Origin: Ehretia macrophylla
Taxonomy: Eukaryota; Streptophyta; Magnoliopsida; Boraginales; Ehretiaceae
Direction: 5' to 3'
NCBI GenBank assembly: GCA_037974665.1
Contig: CM075773.1
Span: 17,226,146 to 17,290,145 of the forward strand
Length of the DNA stretch: 64,000 nucleotides
The notes beneath the pieces were generated by a model that saw only the letters and a program-made list of their open reading frames with translations, was not told where the DNA came from and searched no databases. A program made the position numbers and the translations under genes. Numbering within the stretch: the first letter of the stretch is position 1; the number at the start of each line of letters is the position of its first letter. This document shows positions 47,386-60,359 of the stretch, one piece after another.

Positions 47386-47504
47386 GGGGTGCAACACGAG
47401 GACTTCCCAGGGGGTCACCCATCCTAGTACTACTCTCGCCCAAGCACGCTTAACATCGGAGTTCTGATGGAATCCGGTGCATTAGTGCTGCTATGATCGC
47501 ACCC
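47386..47504 (-). rRNA. 5S rRNA: 5S rRNA gene, unit 71
   Basis: A50U (edge of A box), C34U and C14G. The surrounding spacer (47100-47360 and 47505-47600) is more diverged than its neighbours. Confidence 0.95.
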
Positions 47505-48062
47505 GTCCTGTTGAGGGCACAATTCCTTTATATGTTAATGGTTCACAGTCCCAGCCTAGAGATATGGCCAATTCAAAAGGCCCAATGAGCTTAACGACAA
47601 CCCAACCGCTTCAACAACGCAGCATCCTCGCAAGACGTGATATCGACGCATTGTAGGGTCCTCTAATGTGCCGCGAGTAAGGTTGTCGTTGTTTTAACAG
47701 CTCACGACGTACGATCCTGGACGAAAAAACAGAGCAAAAGAAGAAAAGTGGCCCAAAACGGATGAAAACGTTCGATTTTGAGCTCCGTAAAGGGCATAGT
47801 CAGCGAGTTTGCTGCCCCCACCGTAGAGCTCTCAGAGAGCTTTCCAACAGTATGCTGTGCGCCTCGTAATTCCTTACGGATCAAAAGTTATGGGCACCGG
47901 AGCGACAGAGACCTGGTCACAAGCCCTACGCCCTCGGTTTGCGGGCCCAGCCTCCACGTGAAGAGAAGTTGTCTTGCCCAAGGTGCCGTGGGATTCGATA
48001 ATAGAAATGTGGTGGGTAAAGTATCTTGGCAACCCTAACCGGAGCAAAAAAAATTGAAAAGG

Positions 48063-48181
48063 GGGGTGCAACACGAGGACTTCCCAGGGGGTCACCCATC
48101 CTAGTACTACTCTCGCCCAAGCACGCTTAACTTCGGAGTTCTGATGGGATCCGGTGCATTAGTGCTGGTATGATCGCACAC
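48063..48181 (-). rRNA. 5S rRNA: 5S rRNA gene, unit 72
   Basis: Only G2U, at the second nucleotide and in helix I. Confidence 0.97.
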
Positions 48182-48739
48182 GTCATGTTGAGGGCACAAT
48201 TCCTTTATGTGTTAACGGTTCATAGTCCCAGCCTAGAGATATGGCCCATTCAAAAGGCCCAATGGGCTTAACGACAACCCATCCGCTTCAACAACGCAGC
48301 ATCCTCGCAAGACGTGATATCGACGCATTGTAGGGTCCTCTACTGTGCCGCGAGTAAGGTTGTCGTCCTTTTAACAGCTCATGACGTACGATCCGGGACG
48401 GAAAAACAGAGCAAAAGAAGAAAAGTGGCCCGAAACTGATGAAAACGTTCGATTTTTAGCTCCGAAAAGGGCACAACGAGCTAGCTAGCTGCCCCTGTCG
48501 TAGAGCTCTCAGAGAGCTTTCCAACAGTATGCTGTGCGCCTCGTAACACCTTACGGATCAAAAGTTATGGGCACCGGAGCGACGGAGACCTAGTCACAAA
48601 CCCTACGCCCTCGGTTTGCGGGCCCAGCCTCCCCGTGAAGAGAAGTTGTCTTGCCCAAGGTGCCGTGGGATTTGATAATAGAAATGTGGTGGTTAAAGTA
48701 TCTTGGCAACCCTAACCGGAGCAAAAAAAATTGAAAAGG

Positions 48740-48858
48740 GGGGTGCAACACGAGGACTTCCCAGGGGGTCACCCATCCTAGTACTACTCTCGCCCAAGCA
48801 CGCTTAACTTCGGAGTTCTGATGGGATCCGGTGCATTAGTGCTGGTATGATCCCACCC
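48740..48858 (-). rRNA. 5S rRNA: 5S rRNA gene, unit 73
   Basis: Only C6G, as in units 3 and 34. Confidence 0.97.
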
Positions 48859-49416
48859 GTCATGTGGAGGGCACAATTCCTTTATGTGTTAACGGTTCAC
48901 AGTCCCAGCCTAGAGATATGGCCAATTCAAAAGGCCCAATGGGCTTAACGACAACCCATCCGCTTCAACAACGCAGCATCCTCGCAAGACGTGATATCGA
49001 CGCATTGTAGGGTCCTCTAATGTGCCGCGAGTAAAGTTGTCGTCCTTTTCACAACTCACGACGTACGATCCGGGACCGAAAAAGTGGGCAAAAGAAGAAA
49101 AGTGGCCAGAAACTGATGAAAACGTTCGATTTTGAGCTCCGAAAACGGAGAAGCAGGCTTGCTTGCTGCAACCGTCGTAGAGCTCTCAGAGAGCTTTCAA
49201 ACGGTATGCTGTGCGCCTCGTAACTCCTTACGGATTAAAAGTTATGGGCACCGGAGCGACGGAGACCTGGTCACAAGCCCTACGCCCTCGGTTTGTGGGC
49301 CCAGCCTCCACGTGAAGAGAAGTTGTCTTGCCCAAGGTGCCGTGGGATTTGATAATAGAAATGTGGTGGGTAAAGTATCTTGGCAACCCTAACCGGAGCA
49401 AAAAAAATTGAAAAGG

Positions 49417-49535
49417 GGGGTGCAACACGAGGACTTCCCAGGGGGTCACCCATCCTAGTACTACTCTCGCCCAAGCATGCTTAACTTCGGAGTTCTGATG
49501 GGATCCGGTGCATTAGTGCTGGTATGATCGCACCC
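49417..49535 (-). rRNA. 5S rRNA: 5S rRNA gene, unit 74
   Basis: Only G58A, an A-box change at a CpG. Confidence 0.97.
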
Positions 49536-50093
49536 GTCATGTTGAGGGCACAATTCCTTTATGTGTTAACGGTTCACAGTCCCAGCCTAGAGATATCGCC
49601 CATTCAAAAGGCCCAATGGGCTTAACGACAACCCATCCTCTTCAACAACGCAGCATCCTCGCAAGACGAGATATCGACGCATTGTAGGGTCCTCTAATGT
49701 GCCGCGAGTAAGGTTGTCGTCCTTTTAACAGGTCACGACGTACGATCCGGGACGGAAAAACAGAGCAAAAGAAGAAAAGTGGCCCAAAACTGATGAAAAT
49801 GTTCGATTTTGAGCTCCGAAAAGGGCACAGTGAGCTAGCTAGCTGCCCCCATCGTAGAGCTCTCAGAGAGCTTTCCAACAGTATGTTTTGCGCCACGTAA
49901 CTCCTTACGGATCAAAAGTTATGGGCACCGGAGCGACGGAGACCTAGTCACAAACCCTACGCCCTCGGTTTGCGGACCCAACCTCCCCGTGAAGAGAAGT
50001 TGTCATGCCCAAGGTGCCGTGGGATTCGATAATAGAAATGTGGTGGGTAAAGTATCTTGGCAACCCTAACCGGAGCAAAAAAAATTGAAAAGA

Positions 50094-50212
50094 GGGGTGC
50101 AACACGAGGACTTCCCAGGGGGTCACCCATCCTAGTACTACTCTCGCCCAAGCACGCTTAACTTCGGAGTTCTGATGGGATCCGGTGCATTAGTGCTGGT
50201 ATGATCGCACCC
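50094..50212 (-). rRNA. 5S rRNA: 5S rRNA gene, unit 75 (consensus)
   Basis: Identical to consensus; the linker before the terminator has one G-to-A change. Confidence 0.99.
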
Positions 50213-50770
50213 GTCATGTTGAGGGCACAATTCCTTTATGTGTTAACGGTTCACAGTCCCAGCCTAGAGATATGGCCCATTCAAATGGCCCAATGGGCTC
50301 TACGACAACCCATCCGCTTCAACAACGCAGCATCCTCGCAAGACGTGATATCGACGCATTGTATGGTCCTCTAATGTGCCGCGAGTAAGGTTGTCATCCT
50401 TTTAACAGCTCACGACGTACGATCCGGGACGGAAAAACAGAGCAAAAGAAGAAAAGTGGCCCGAAACTAATGAAAACGTTCGATTTTGAGCTCCGAAAAG
50501 GGCACAGCGAGCTAGCTTGCTGCCCCCGTCGTAGAGCTCTCAGAGAGCTTTCCAACGGTATGCTGTGCGCCTCGTAACTCCTTACGGATCAAAAGTTATG
50601 GGCACCGGAGCGACGGAGACCTGGTCACAAGCCTTACGCCCTCGGTTTGCGGGCCCAGCCTCCACGTGAAGAGAAGTTGTCTTGCCCAAGGTGCCGTGGG
50701 ATTCGATAATAGAAATGTGGTGGGTAAAGTATCTTGGCAACCCCAACCGGAGCAAAAAAAATTGAAAAGG

Positions 50771-50889
50771 GGGGTGCAACACGAGGACTTCCCAGGGGGT
50801 CACCCATCCTAGTACTACTCTAGCCCAAGCACGCTTAACTTCGGATTTCTGATGGGATCCGGTGCATTAGTGCTGGTATGATCGCACCC
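50771..50889 (-). rRNA. 5S rRNA: 5S rRNA gene, unit 76
   Basis: G68U (IE) and C44A. Confidence 0.96.
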
Positions 50890-51447
50890 GTCATGTTGAG
50901 GGCACAATTCCTTTATGTGTTAACGGTTCACAGTCCCAGCCTAGAGATATGGCCCATTCAAAAGGCCCAATGGGCTTAACGACAACCCATCCGCTTCAAC
51001 AACGCAGCATCCTCGCAAGACGTGATATCGACGCATTGTAGGGTCCTCTAATGTGCCGCGAGTAAGGTTGTCGTCCTTTTAACAGCTCACGACGTACGAT
51101 CCGGGACGAAAAAATAGAGCAAAAGAAGAAAAGTGGCCCGAAACTGATGAAAACGTTCAATTTTGAGCTCGGAAAAGGGCATAGCAAGCTAGCTGGCTGC
51201 CCCGGTCGTAGAGCTCTCAGAGAGCTTTCCAACGGTATGCTGTGCGCCTCGTAACTCCTTACGGATCAAAAGTTATGGGCACCGGAGCGACGGAGACCTG
51301 GTCACAAGCCCTACGCCCTCGGTTTGCGGGCCCAGCCTCCCCGTGAAGAGAAGTTGTCTTGCCCAAGGTGCCGTGGGATTCGATAATAGAAATGTGGTGG
51401 GTAAAGTATCTTGGCAACCCTAACTGGAGCAAAAAAAATTGAAAAGG

Positions 51448-51566
51448 GGGGTGCAACACGAGGACTTCCCAGGGGGTCACCCATCCTAGTACTACTCTCG
51501 CCCAAGCACGCTTAACTTCGGAGTTCTGATGGGATCCAGTGCATTAGTGCTGGTATGATCGCACCC
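51448..51566 (-). rRNA. 5S rRNA: 5S rRNA gene, unit 77
   Basis: Only C29U, which removes the second half of the GATCCGG context; boxes are intact. Confidence 0.97.
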
Positions 51567-52124
51567 GTCATGTTGAGGGCACAATTCCTTTATGTGTTTA
51601 CGGTTCACAGTCCCAGCCTAGAGATATGGCCCATTCAAAAGCCCCAATGGGCTTAACGACAACCCATCCGCTTCAACAACGCAGCATCCTCGCAAGATGT
51701 GATATCGACGCATTGTAGGGTCCTCTAATGTGGCGCGAGTAAGGTTGTTGTCCTTTTAACAGCTAAGGACGTACGATCCGGGTCGGAAAAACTGAGCAAA
51801 AGAAGAAAAGTAGCCCGAAACTGATGAAAACGTTCGATTTTGAGCTCCGAAAAGGGCACAGCAAGCAAGCTTGCTACCCCCGTCGTAGAGCTCTCAGAGA
51901 GCTTTCCAACGGTATGCTGTGCGCCTCGTAACTCCTTACGGATCAAAAGTTATGGGCACCGGAGCGACGGAGACCTGGTCACAAACCCTACGCCCTCGGT
52001 TTGCGGGCCCAGCCTCCACGTGAAGAGAAGTTGTCTTGCCCAAGGTGCCGTGGGATTCGATAATAGAAATGTGGTGGGTAAAGTATCTTGGCAACCCTAA
52101 CCGGAGCAAAAAAAATTGAAAAGG

Positions 52125-52242
52125 GGGGTGCAACACGAGGACTTCCCAGGGGTCACCCATCCTAGTACTACTCTCGCCCAAGCACGCTTAACTTCGGAGT
52201 TCTGATGGGATCCGGTGCATTAGTGCTGGTATGATCGCACCC
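52125..52242 (-). rRNA. 5S rRNA: 5S rRNA gene, unit 78 (1-nt deletion)
   Basis: 118 nt: one C is lost from the C-run at 91-95 in the C box, the same lesion as unit 8. Otherwise consensus. Confidence 0.95.
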
Positions 52243-52800
52243 GTCATGTTGAGGGCACAATTCCTTTATGTGTTAACGGTTCACAGTCCCAGCCTAGAGA
52301 TATGGCCCATTCAAAAGGCCCAATGAGCTTAACGACAACCCATCCGCTTCAACAACGCAGCATCCTCGCAAGACGTGATATCGACGCTTTGTAGGGTCCT
52401 CTAATGTGCCGCGAGTAAGGTTGTCGTCCTTTTAACAGCTCACGACGTACGATCCGGGACGGAAAAACAGAGCAAAAGAAGAAAAGTGACCCGAAACTGA
52501 TGAAAACGTTCAATTTTGAGCTCGGAAAAGGGCACAGCATGCTAGCTGGCTGCCCCTGTCGTAGAGCTCTCAGAGAGCTTTCCAACGGTATGCTGTGCGC
52601 CTCGTAACTCCTTACGGATAAAAAGTTATGGGCACCGGAGCGACGGAGACCTGGTCACAAGCCCTACGCCCTCGGTTTGCGGGCCCAGCCTCAACGTGAA
52701 GAGAAGTTGTCTTGCCCAAGGTGCCGTGGGATTTGATAATAGAAATGTGGTGGGTAAAGTATCTTGGCAACCCTAACCGGAGCAAAAAAAATTGAAAAGC

Positions 52801-52919
52801 GGGGTGCAACACGAGGACTTCCCAGGGGGTCACCCATCCTACTACTACTCTCGCCCAAGCACGCTTAACTTCGGAGTTCTGATGGGATCCGGTGCATTAG
52901 TGCTGGTATGATCGCACCC
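52801..52919 (-). rRNA. 5S rRNA: 5S rRNA gene, unit 79
   Basis: Only C78G, shared with units 10 and 70. Confidence 0.97.
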
Positions 52920-53473
52920 GTCTTGTTGAGGGCACAATTCCTTTATGTGTTAACAGTTCACAGTCCCAGCCTAGAGATATGGCCCATTCAAAAGGCCCAA
53001 TGGGCTTAACGACAACCCATCCGCTTCAACAACGCAGCATCCTCGCAAGACGTGATATCGACGCATTGTAGGGTCCTCAAATGTGTCGCGAGTAAGGTTG
53101 TCGTCCTTTTAACAGCTCACGACGTACGATCCGGGACGGAAAAACAGAGCAAAAGAAGAAAAGTGACCCGAAACTGATGAAAACGTTCAATTTTGAGCTC
53201 GGAAAAGGGCACAGCAAGCTGGCTGCCCCCGTCGTAGAGCTCTCAGAGAGCTTTCCAACGGTATGCTGTGCGCCTCGTAACTCCTTACGGATCAAAAGTT
53301 ATGGGCACCGGAGCGACGGAGACCTGGTCACAAGCCCTACGCCTTCGGTTTGCGGGCCCAGCCTCAACGTGAAGAGAAATTGTCTTGCCCAAGGAGTCGT
53401 GGGATTCGATAATAGAAATGTGGTCGGTAAAGTATCTTGGCAACCCTAACCGGAGCAAAAAAAATTGAAAAGA

Positions 53474-53592
53474 GGGGTGCAACACGAGGACTTCCCAGGG
53501 GGTCACCCATCCTAGTACTACTCTCGCCCAAGCACGCTTAACTTCGGAGTTCTGATGGGATCCGGTGCATTAGTGCTGGTATGATCGCACCC
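53474..53592 (-). rRNA. 5S rRNA: 5S rRNA gene, unit 80 (consensus)
   Basis: Identical to consensus. The hypervariable tract below it lost 4 bp (near 53217), giving a 673-bp step. Confidence 0.98.
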
Positions 53593-54149
53593 GTCATGTT
53601 GAGGGCACAATTCCTTTATGTGTTAACGGTTCACAGTCCCAGCCTAGAGATATGGCCCATTCAAAACGCCCAATGGGCTTAACGACAACCCATCCGCTTC
53701 AACAACGCAACAGCCTCGCAAGACGTGATATCGACGCATTGTAGGGTCCTCTAATGTGCCGCGAGTAAGGTTGTCGTCCTTTTAACAGCTCACGACGTAC
53801 GATCCGGGACGAAAAAACAGAGTAAAAGAAGAAAAGTGGCCCGAAACTGATTAAAACGTTCAAGTTTGAGCTCGGAAAAGGGCATAGCGAGCTAGCTGGC
53901 TGCCCCCGTCGTAGAGCTCTCAGAGAGCTTCCAACGGTATGCTGTGCGCCTCGTAACTCCTTACGGATCAAAAGTTATGGGCACCGGAGCGACGGAGACC
54001 TGGTCACAAGCCCTACGCCCTCGGTTTGCGGGCCCAGCCTCCACGTGAAGAGAAGTTGTCTTGCCCAAGGTGCCGTGGGATTCGATAATAGAAATGTGGT
54101 GGGTAAAGTATCTTGGCAACCGTAACCGGAGCAAAAAAAATTGAAAAGG

Positions 54150-54268
54150 GGGGTGCAACACGAGGACTTCCGAGGGGGTCACCCATCCTAGTACTACTCT
54201 CGCCCAAGCATGCTTAACTTCGGAGTTCTGATGGGATCCGGTGCATTAGTGCTGGTATGATCGCACCC
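54150..54268 (-). rRNA. 5S rRNA: 5S rRNA gene, unit 81
   Basis: G97C (C box edge, shared with unit 83) and G58A (A box). Confidence 0.96.
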
Positions 54269-54825
54269 GTCATGTTGAGGGCACAATTCCTTTATGTGTT
54301 AACGGTTCACAGTCCCAGCCTAGAGATATGGCCCATTCAAAAGGCCCAATGGGCTTAACGACAACCCATCCGCTTCAACAACGCAGCATCCTCGCAAGAC
54401 GTGATATCGACGCATTGTAGGGTCCTCTAATGTGCCGCGAGTAAGGTTGTCGTCCGTTTAACAGCTCACGACGTACGATCCGGGATGGAAAAACAGAGCA
54501 AAAGAAGAAAAGTGGCCCGAAACTGATTAAAATGTTCAATATTGAGCTCGAAAAATGGCATAGTGAGCTAGTTGGCTGCCACGTCGTAGAGCTCTCAGAG
54601 AGCTTTCCAACGGTATGCTGTGCGCCTCGTAACTCCTTACGGGTCAAAAGTTATGGGCACCGGAGCGACGGAGACCTGGTCACAAGCCCTACGCCCTCGG
54701 TTTGCAGGCCCAGCCTCCACGTGAAGAGAAGTTGTCTTGCCCTAGGTGCCGTGGGATTCGATAATAGCAATGTGGTGGGTAAAGTATCTTGGCAACGCTA
54801 ACCGGAGCAAAAAAAATTGAAAAGG

Positions 54826-54944
54826 GGAGTGCAACTTGAGGACTTCCCAGGGGGTCACCCATCCTAGTACTACTCTCGCCTAAGCACGCTTAACTTCGGA
54901 GTTCTGATGGGATCCGGTGCATTAGTGCAAGTATGATCGCACCC
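54826..54944 (-). rRNA. 5S rRNA: 5S rRNA gene, unit 82 (divergent)
   Basis: C117U, U109A, G108A, G64A (A box), A16U and C15U. The downstream spacer near 54530-54590 is also unusual. Confidence 0.93.
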
Positions 54945-55502
54945 GTCATGTTGAGGGCACAATTCCTTTATGTGTTAACGGTTCACAGTCCCAGCCTAGA
55001 GATATGGCCCATTCAAAAGGCCCAATGGGCTTAACGACAACCCATCCGCTTCAACAACGCAGCATCCTCGCAAGACGTGATATCGACGCATTGTAGGGTC
55101 CTCTAATGTGCCGCGAGTAAGGTTGTCGTCCTTTTAACAGCTCACGACGTACGATCCGGGACGGAAAAACAGAGCAAAATAAGAAAAGTGGCCTGAAACT
55201 GATGAAAACGTTCAAATTTGACCTCCGAAAAGGGCACAGCTCGCTAGCTAGTTGCCCCCATCGTAGAGCTCTCAGTGAGCTTTCCAACGGTATGTCGTGT
55301 GCCTCGTAACTCCTTACCGATCAAAAGTTATGGGCACCGGAGCGACGGAGACCTGGTCACAAGCCCTACGCCCTCGGTTTGCGGGCCCAGCCTCCACGTG
55401 AAGAGAAGTTGTCTTGCCCAAGGTGTCGTGGGATTCGATAATAGAAATGTGGTGGGTAAAGTATCTTGGCAACCCTAACCGGAGCAAAAAAAATTGAAAA
55501 GG

Positions 55503-55621
55503 GGGGTGCAACACGAGGACTTCCGAGGGGGTCACCCATCCTAGTACTACTCTCGCCCAAGCACGCTTAACTTCGGAGTTCTGATGGGATCCGGTGCATT
55601 AGTGCTGGTATGATCGCACCC
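55503..55621 (-). rRNA. 5S rRNA: 5S rRNA gene, unit 83
   Basis: Only G97C, as in unit 81 two units away. Confidence 0.97.
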
Positions 55622-56179
55622 GTCATGTTGAGGGCACAATTCCTTTATGTGTTAACGGTTCACAGTCCCAGCCTAGAGATATGGACCATTCAAAAGGCCC
55701 AATGGGCTTAACGACAACCCATCCGCTTCAACAACGCAGCATCCTCGCAAGACGTGATATCGACGCATTGTAGGGTCCTCTAATGTGCGGCGAGTAAGGT
55801 TGTCATCCTTTTAAGTTCTCACGACGTACGATCCGGGACGGAAAAACAGAGCAAAAGAAGAAAAGTGGCCCGAAACTGATGAAAACGTTCATTTTTGAGC
55901 TCCGTAAAGGTCAAAGCGTGCTAGCTTGCTGCCCCCGTCGTAGAGCTCTCAGAGAGATTTCCAACGGTATGGTGTGCCTCTCGTAACTCCTTACGGATCA
56001 AAAGTTATGGGCACCGGAGCGACGGAGACCTAGTCACAAGCCCTACGCCCTCGGTTTGCGGGGCCAGCCTCCCCGTGAAGAGAAGTTGTCTTGCCCAAGG
56101 TGCCGTGGGATTCGATAATAGAAATGTGGTGGGTAAAGTATCTTGGCAACCCTAACCGGAGAAAAAAAAATTGAAAAGG

Positions 56180-56298
56180 GGGGTGCAACACGAGGATTTC
56201 CAAGGGGGTCACCCATCCTAGTACTACTCTCACCCAACCAAGCTTAACTTCGGAGTTCTGATGGGATCCGGTGCATTTGAGCTGGTATGATCGCACCC
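56180..56298 (-). rRNA. 5S rRNA: 5S rRNA gene, unit 84 (divergent)
   Basis: G102A, G97U (C box), C67U (IE), C61G and G58U (A box), U21A and A19U. The -1 to -3 bases are changed as well (plus strand GCACCCCACATG). It is a probable silent copy. Confidence 0.91.
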
Positions 56299-56590
56299 CA
56301 CATGCTGAGGTCACAATTCCTTTATGTGTTAACGGTACACAGTCCCAGCCTAGAGATATGGCCCATTCAAAAGGCCCAATGGGCTTAACGACAACCCATC
56401 CGCTTCAACAACGCAGCATCCTCGCAAGACGTGATATCGACGCATTGTAGGGTCCTCTAATGTGCCGCGAGTAAGGTTGTCGTCCTTTTAACAGCTCACG
56501 ACGTACGATCCGGGACGGAAAAACAGAGCAAAAGAAGAAAAGTGGCCCGAAAGAGATAAAAACGTTTGATTTTGAGCTCCGAAAAGGGCA

Positions 56591-56608
56591 CAGCAAGCTA
56601 GCTTGCTG
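56591..56608. repeat. Perfect 18-bp palindrome in hypervariable spacer tract
   Basis: CAGCAAGCTAGCTTGCTG equals its own reverse complement. It is the longest form I saw of a tract that varies from unit to unit; a 16-bp form lies at 61970-61985 and a 12-bp form at 7902-7913. Confidence 0.9.
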
Positions 56609-56855
56609 CCCCCGTCGTAGAGCTCTCAGAGAGCTTTCCAACGGTATGCTATGCGCCTCGTAATTCCTTACGGATCAAAAGTTATGGGCACCGGAGCGAC
56701 GGAGACCTGGTCACAAGCCCTACGCCCTCGGTTTGCGGGCCAGCCACCCCGTGAAGAGAAGTTGTGTTGCCCAAGGTGCCGTGGGATTCGACAATAGAAA
56801 TGTGGTGGGTAAAGTATCTTGGCAACCCTAACCAGAGCAAAAAAAATTGAAAAAG

Positions 56856-56974
56856 GGGGTGCAACACGAGGACTTCCCAGGGGGTCACCCATCCTAGTAC
56901 TACTCTCGCCCAAGCACGCTTAACTTCGGAGTTCTGATGGGGTCCGGTGCATTAGTGCTGGTATGATCGCACCC
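56856..56974 (-). rRNA. 5S rRNA: 5S rRNA gene, unit 85
   Basis: Only U33C, which removes the BamHI site; shared with unit 88. Confidence 0.97.
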
Positions 56975-57533
56975 GTCATGTTGAGGGCACAATTCCTTTA
57001 TGTGTTAACGGTACACAGTCCCAGCCTAGAGATATGGCCCATTCAAAAGGCCCAATGGGCTTAACGACAACCCATCCGCTTCAACAACGCAGCATCCTCG
57101 CAAGACGTGATATCGACGCATTGTAGGGTCCTCTAATGTGCCGCGAGTAAGTTTGTCATCCTTTTAACAGCTCACGACGTACGATCCGGGACGGAAAAAC
57201 AGAGCAAAAGAAGAAAAGTGGCCCGAAACTGATGAAAACGTTCGATTTTGAGCTCCGAAAAGGGCACAGCAAGCTAGCTTGCTGCCCCAGTCGTAGAGCT
57301 CTCAGAGAGATTTCCAACGATATGTTGTGCGCCTCGTAACTCCTTACGGATCAAAAGTTATGGGCACCGGAGCGACGGAGACCTAGTCACAAGCCCTACG
57401 CCCTCGGTTTGCGGGGCCAGCCACCCCGTGAAGAGAAGTTGTCTTGCCCAAGGTGCCGTGGGATTCGATAATAGAAATGTGGTGGGTAAAGTATCTTGGC
57501 AACCCTAACCGGAGCAAAAAAAAATTGAAAAGG

Positions 57534-57652
57534 GGGGTGCAACACGAGGACTTCCCAGGGGGTCACCCATCCTAGTACTACTCTCGCCCAACCACGCTTA
57601 ACTTCGGAGTTCTGATGGGATCCGGTGCATTAGTGCTGGTATGATCGCACCC
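57534..57652 (-). rRNA. 5S rRNA: 5S rRNA gene, unit 86
   Basis: Only C61G (A box), also in units 84 and 92. The distal T-run is nine long and the step is 678 bp. Confidence 0.97.
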
Positions 57653-58210
57653 GTCATGTTGAGGGCACAATTCCTTTATGTGTTAACGGTACACAGTCCC
57701 AGCCTAGAGATATGGCCCATTCAAAAGGCCCAATGGGCTTAACGACAACCCATCCGCTTCAACAACGCAGCATCCTCGCAAGACGTGATATCGACGCATT
57801 GTAGGGTCCTCTAAAGTGCCGCGAGTAACATTGTCGTCCTTTTAACAGCTCACGACGTACGATCCGGGACGGAAAAATAGAGCAAAAGAAGAAAAGTGGC
57901 CCGAAACTGATGAAAACGTTCGATTTTGAGCTCGAAAAAGGGCACAGCGAGCTAACTTGCTGCCCATGTCGTAGAGCTCTCAGATCGCTTTCCAACGGTA
58001 TGCTGTGCGCCTCGTAACTCCCTACGGAAAAAAAGTTATGGGCACCGGAGCGACGGAGACGTAGTCACAAGCCCTACGCCCTCGGTTTGCTGGCCCAGCT
58101 TCCCCGTGAAGAGAAGTTGTCTTGCCCAAGGTGCCGTGGGATTCGATAATAGAAATGTGGTGGGTAAAGTATCTTGGCAACCCTAACCGGAGCAAAAAAA
58201 ATTGAAAAGG

Positions 58211-58329
58211 GGGGTGCAACACGAGGACTTCCCACGGGGTCACCCATCCTAGTACTACTCTCGCCCAAGCACTCTTAACTTCGGAGTTCTGATGGGATCC
58301 GGTGCATTAGTGCGGGTATGATCGCACCC
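58211..58329 (-). rRNA. 5S rRNA: 5S rRNA gene, unit 87
   Basis: C95G (C box), C57A (A box) and A16C. A16C recurs in units 88 and 93. Confidence 0.95.
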
Positions 58330-58887
58330 GTCATGTTGAGGGCACAATTTCTTTATGTGTTAACGGTTCACAGTCCCAGCCTAGAGATATGGCCCATTCA
58401 AAAGGCCCAATGGGCTTAACGACAACCCATCCGCTTCAACAACGCAGCATCCTCGCAAGACGTGATATCGACGGATTGTAGAGTCCTCTAATGTGCCGCG
58501 AGTAAGGTTGTCGTCCTTTTAACAGCTCACGACGTACGATCCGGGATGGAAAAACAGAGCAAAAGAAGAAAAGTGGCCCGAAATTGAAGAAAATGTTCGA
58601 TTTTGAGCTCCGAAAAGGGAAAAGCGAGCTAGCTAGCTGCGCCCGTCGTAGAGCTCTCAGATCGCTTTCCAACGGTATGCTGTGTGCCTCGTAACTCCCT
58701 ACGAAAAAAAAGTTATGGGCACCGGAGCGCCGGAGACCTAGCCCCAACCCCTCCGCCCTCGGTTTGCGGGCCCAGCCTCCCCGTGAAGAGAAGTTGTCTT
58801 GCCCAAGGTGCCGTGGGATTCGATAATAGAAATGTGGTGGGTAAAGTATCTTGGGAACCCTAACCGGTGCAAAAAAAATTGAAAAGG

Positions 58888-59006
58888 GGAGTGCAACACG
58901 AGGACTTCCCAGGGGGTCACCCATCCTAGTACTACTCTCGCCCAAGCACGCTTAACTTCGGAGTTCTGATGGGGTCCAGTGCATTAGTGCGTGTATGATC
59001 GCACCC
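58888..59006 (-). rRNA. 5S rRNA: 5S rRNA gene, unit 88
   Basis: C117U, U33C, C29U, A16C and C15A; boxes intact. The downstream spacer near 58730-58760 has clustered A-to-C changes. Confidence 0.95.
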
Positions 59007-59564
59007 GTCATGTTGAGGGCACAATTTCTTTATGTGTTAACGGTTCACAGTCCCAGCCTAGAGATATGGCCCATTCAAATGGCCCAATGGGCTTAACGAC
59101 AACCCATCCGCTTCAACAACGCAGCATCCTCGCAAGACGTGATATCGACGCATTGTAGGGTCCTCTAATGTGCCGCGAGTAAGGTTGTCGTCCTTTTAAC
59201 AGCTCACGACGTACGATCCGGGACGGAAAAATAGAGCAAAAAAAGAAAAGTGGCCCGAAACTGATGAAAACGTTCGATTTTGAGCTCCGAAAAGGGCACA
59301 GCGAGCTAACTTGCTACCCCCATCGTAGATCTCTCAGAGAGCTTTCCAACGGTATGCTGTGCGCCTCGTAACTCCTTACGGATCAAAAGTTATGGTTACC
59401 GGAGCGACGGAGACCTGGTCACAAGCCCTACTCCCTCGGTTTGCGGGCCCAGCCTCCACGTGAAGAGAAGTTGTCTTGCCCAAGGTGCCGTGGGATTCGA
59501 TAATAGAAATGTGGTGGGTAAAGTATCTTGGCAACCCTAACCGGAGCAAAAAAAATTGAAAAGG

Positions 59565-59683
59565 GGGGTGCAACACAAGGACTTCCCAGGGGGTCACCCA
59601 TCCTAGTACTACTCTCGCACAAGCACGCTTAACTTCGGAGTTCTGATGGGATCCGGTGCATTAGTGCTCGTATGATTGCACCC
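59565..59683 (-). rRNA. 5S rRNA: 5S rRNA gene, unit 89
   Basis: C107U, G65U, C15G and G7A. Confidence 0.95.
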
Positions 59684-60240
59684 GTCATGTTGAGGGCACA
59701 ATTCCTTTATGTGTTAACGGTTCACTGTCCCAGCCTAGAGATATGGCCCATTCAAATGGCCCAATGGGCTTAACGACAACCCATCCGCTTCAACAACGTA
59801 GCATCCTCGCAAGACGTGATATCGACGCATTGTAGGGTCCTCTAATGTGCCGCGAGTAAGGTTGTCATCCTTTTAACAGCTCACGACGTACGATCCGGGA
59901 CGAAAAAACAGAGCAAAAGAAGAAAAGTGGCCCGAAATTGATAAAAACGTTCGATTTTGAGCTCCGAAAAGGGCAAAGCTAGCTAACTTGCTGCCCCTGT
60001 CGTAGAGCTCTCAGATAGCTTTCCAACGGTATGCTGTGTGCCTCGTAACTCCTTACGAAAAAAAGTTATGGGCACCAGAGCGACGGAGACGTAGTCACAA
60101 GCCCTACGCCCTCGGTTTGCGGGCCCAGCCTCCCCGTGAAGAGAAGTTGTCTTGCCCAAGGTGCCGTGGGATTCGATAATAGAAATGTGGTGGGTAAAGT
60201 ATCTTGGCAACCCTAACCGGAGCAAAAAAAATTGAAAAGG

Positions 60241-60359
60241 CGGGTGCAACACGAGGACTTCCCAATGGGTCACCCACCCTAGTACCACTCTCGCCCAAGC
60301 ACGTTTAACTTCGGAGTTCTGATGGGATCCGGTGCATTAGTGCTGGTATGATCGCACCT
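60241..60359 (-). rRNA. 5S rRNA: 5S rRNA gene, unit 90 (divergent)
   Basis: C119G, C95U, C94A and A83G (C box), A74G, G56A (A box) and G1A. The upstream region is altered too (plus strand TGTGTTGAAGG near 60387). It is a probable weak copy. Confidence 0.91.

Noticed and set aside
58436-58945. A 169-residue minus-strand open reading frame, the longest in the window
   Set aside because: It joins two of the usual shadow frames because chance changes removed stops in unit 88. It ends inside the 5S gene and has no counterpart in other units.
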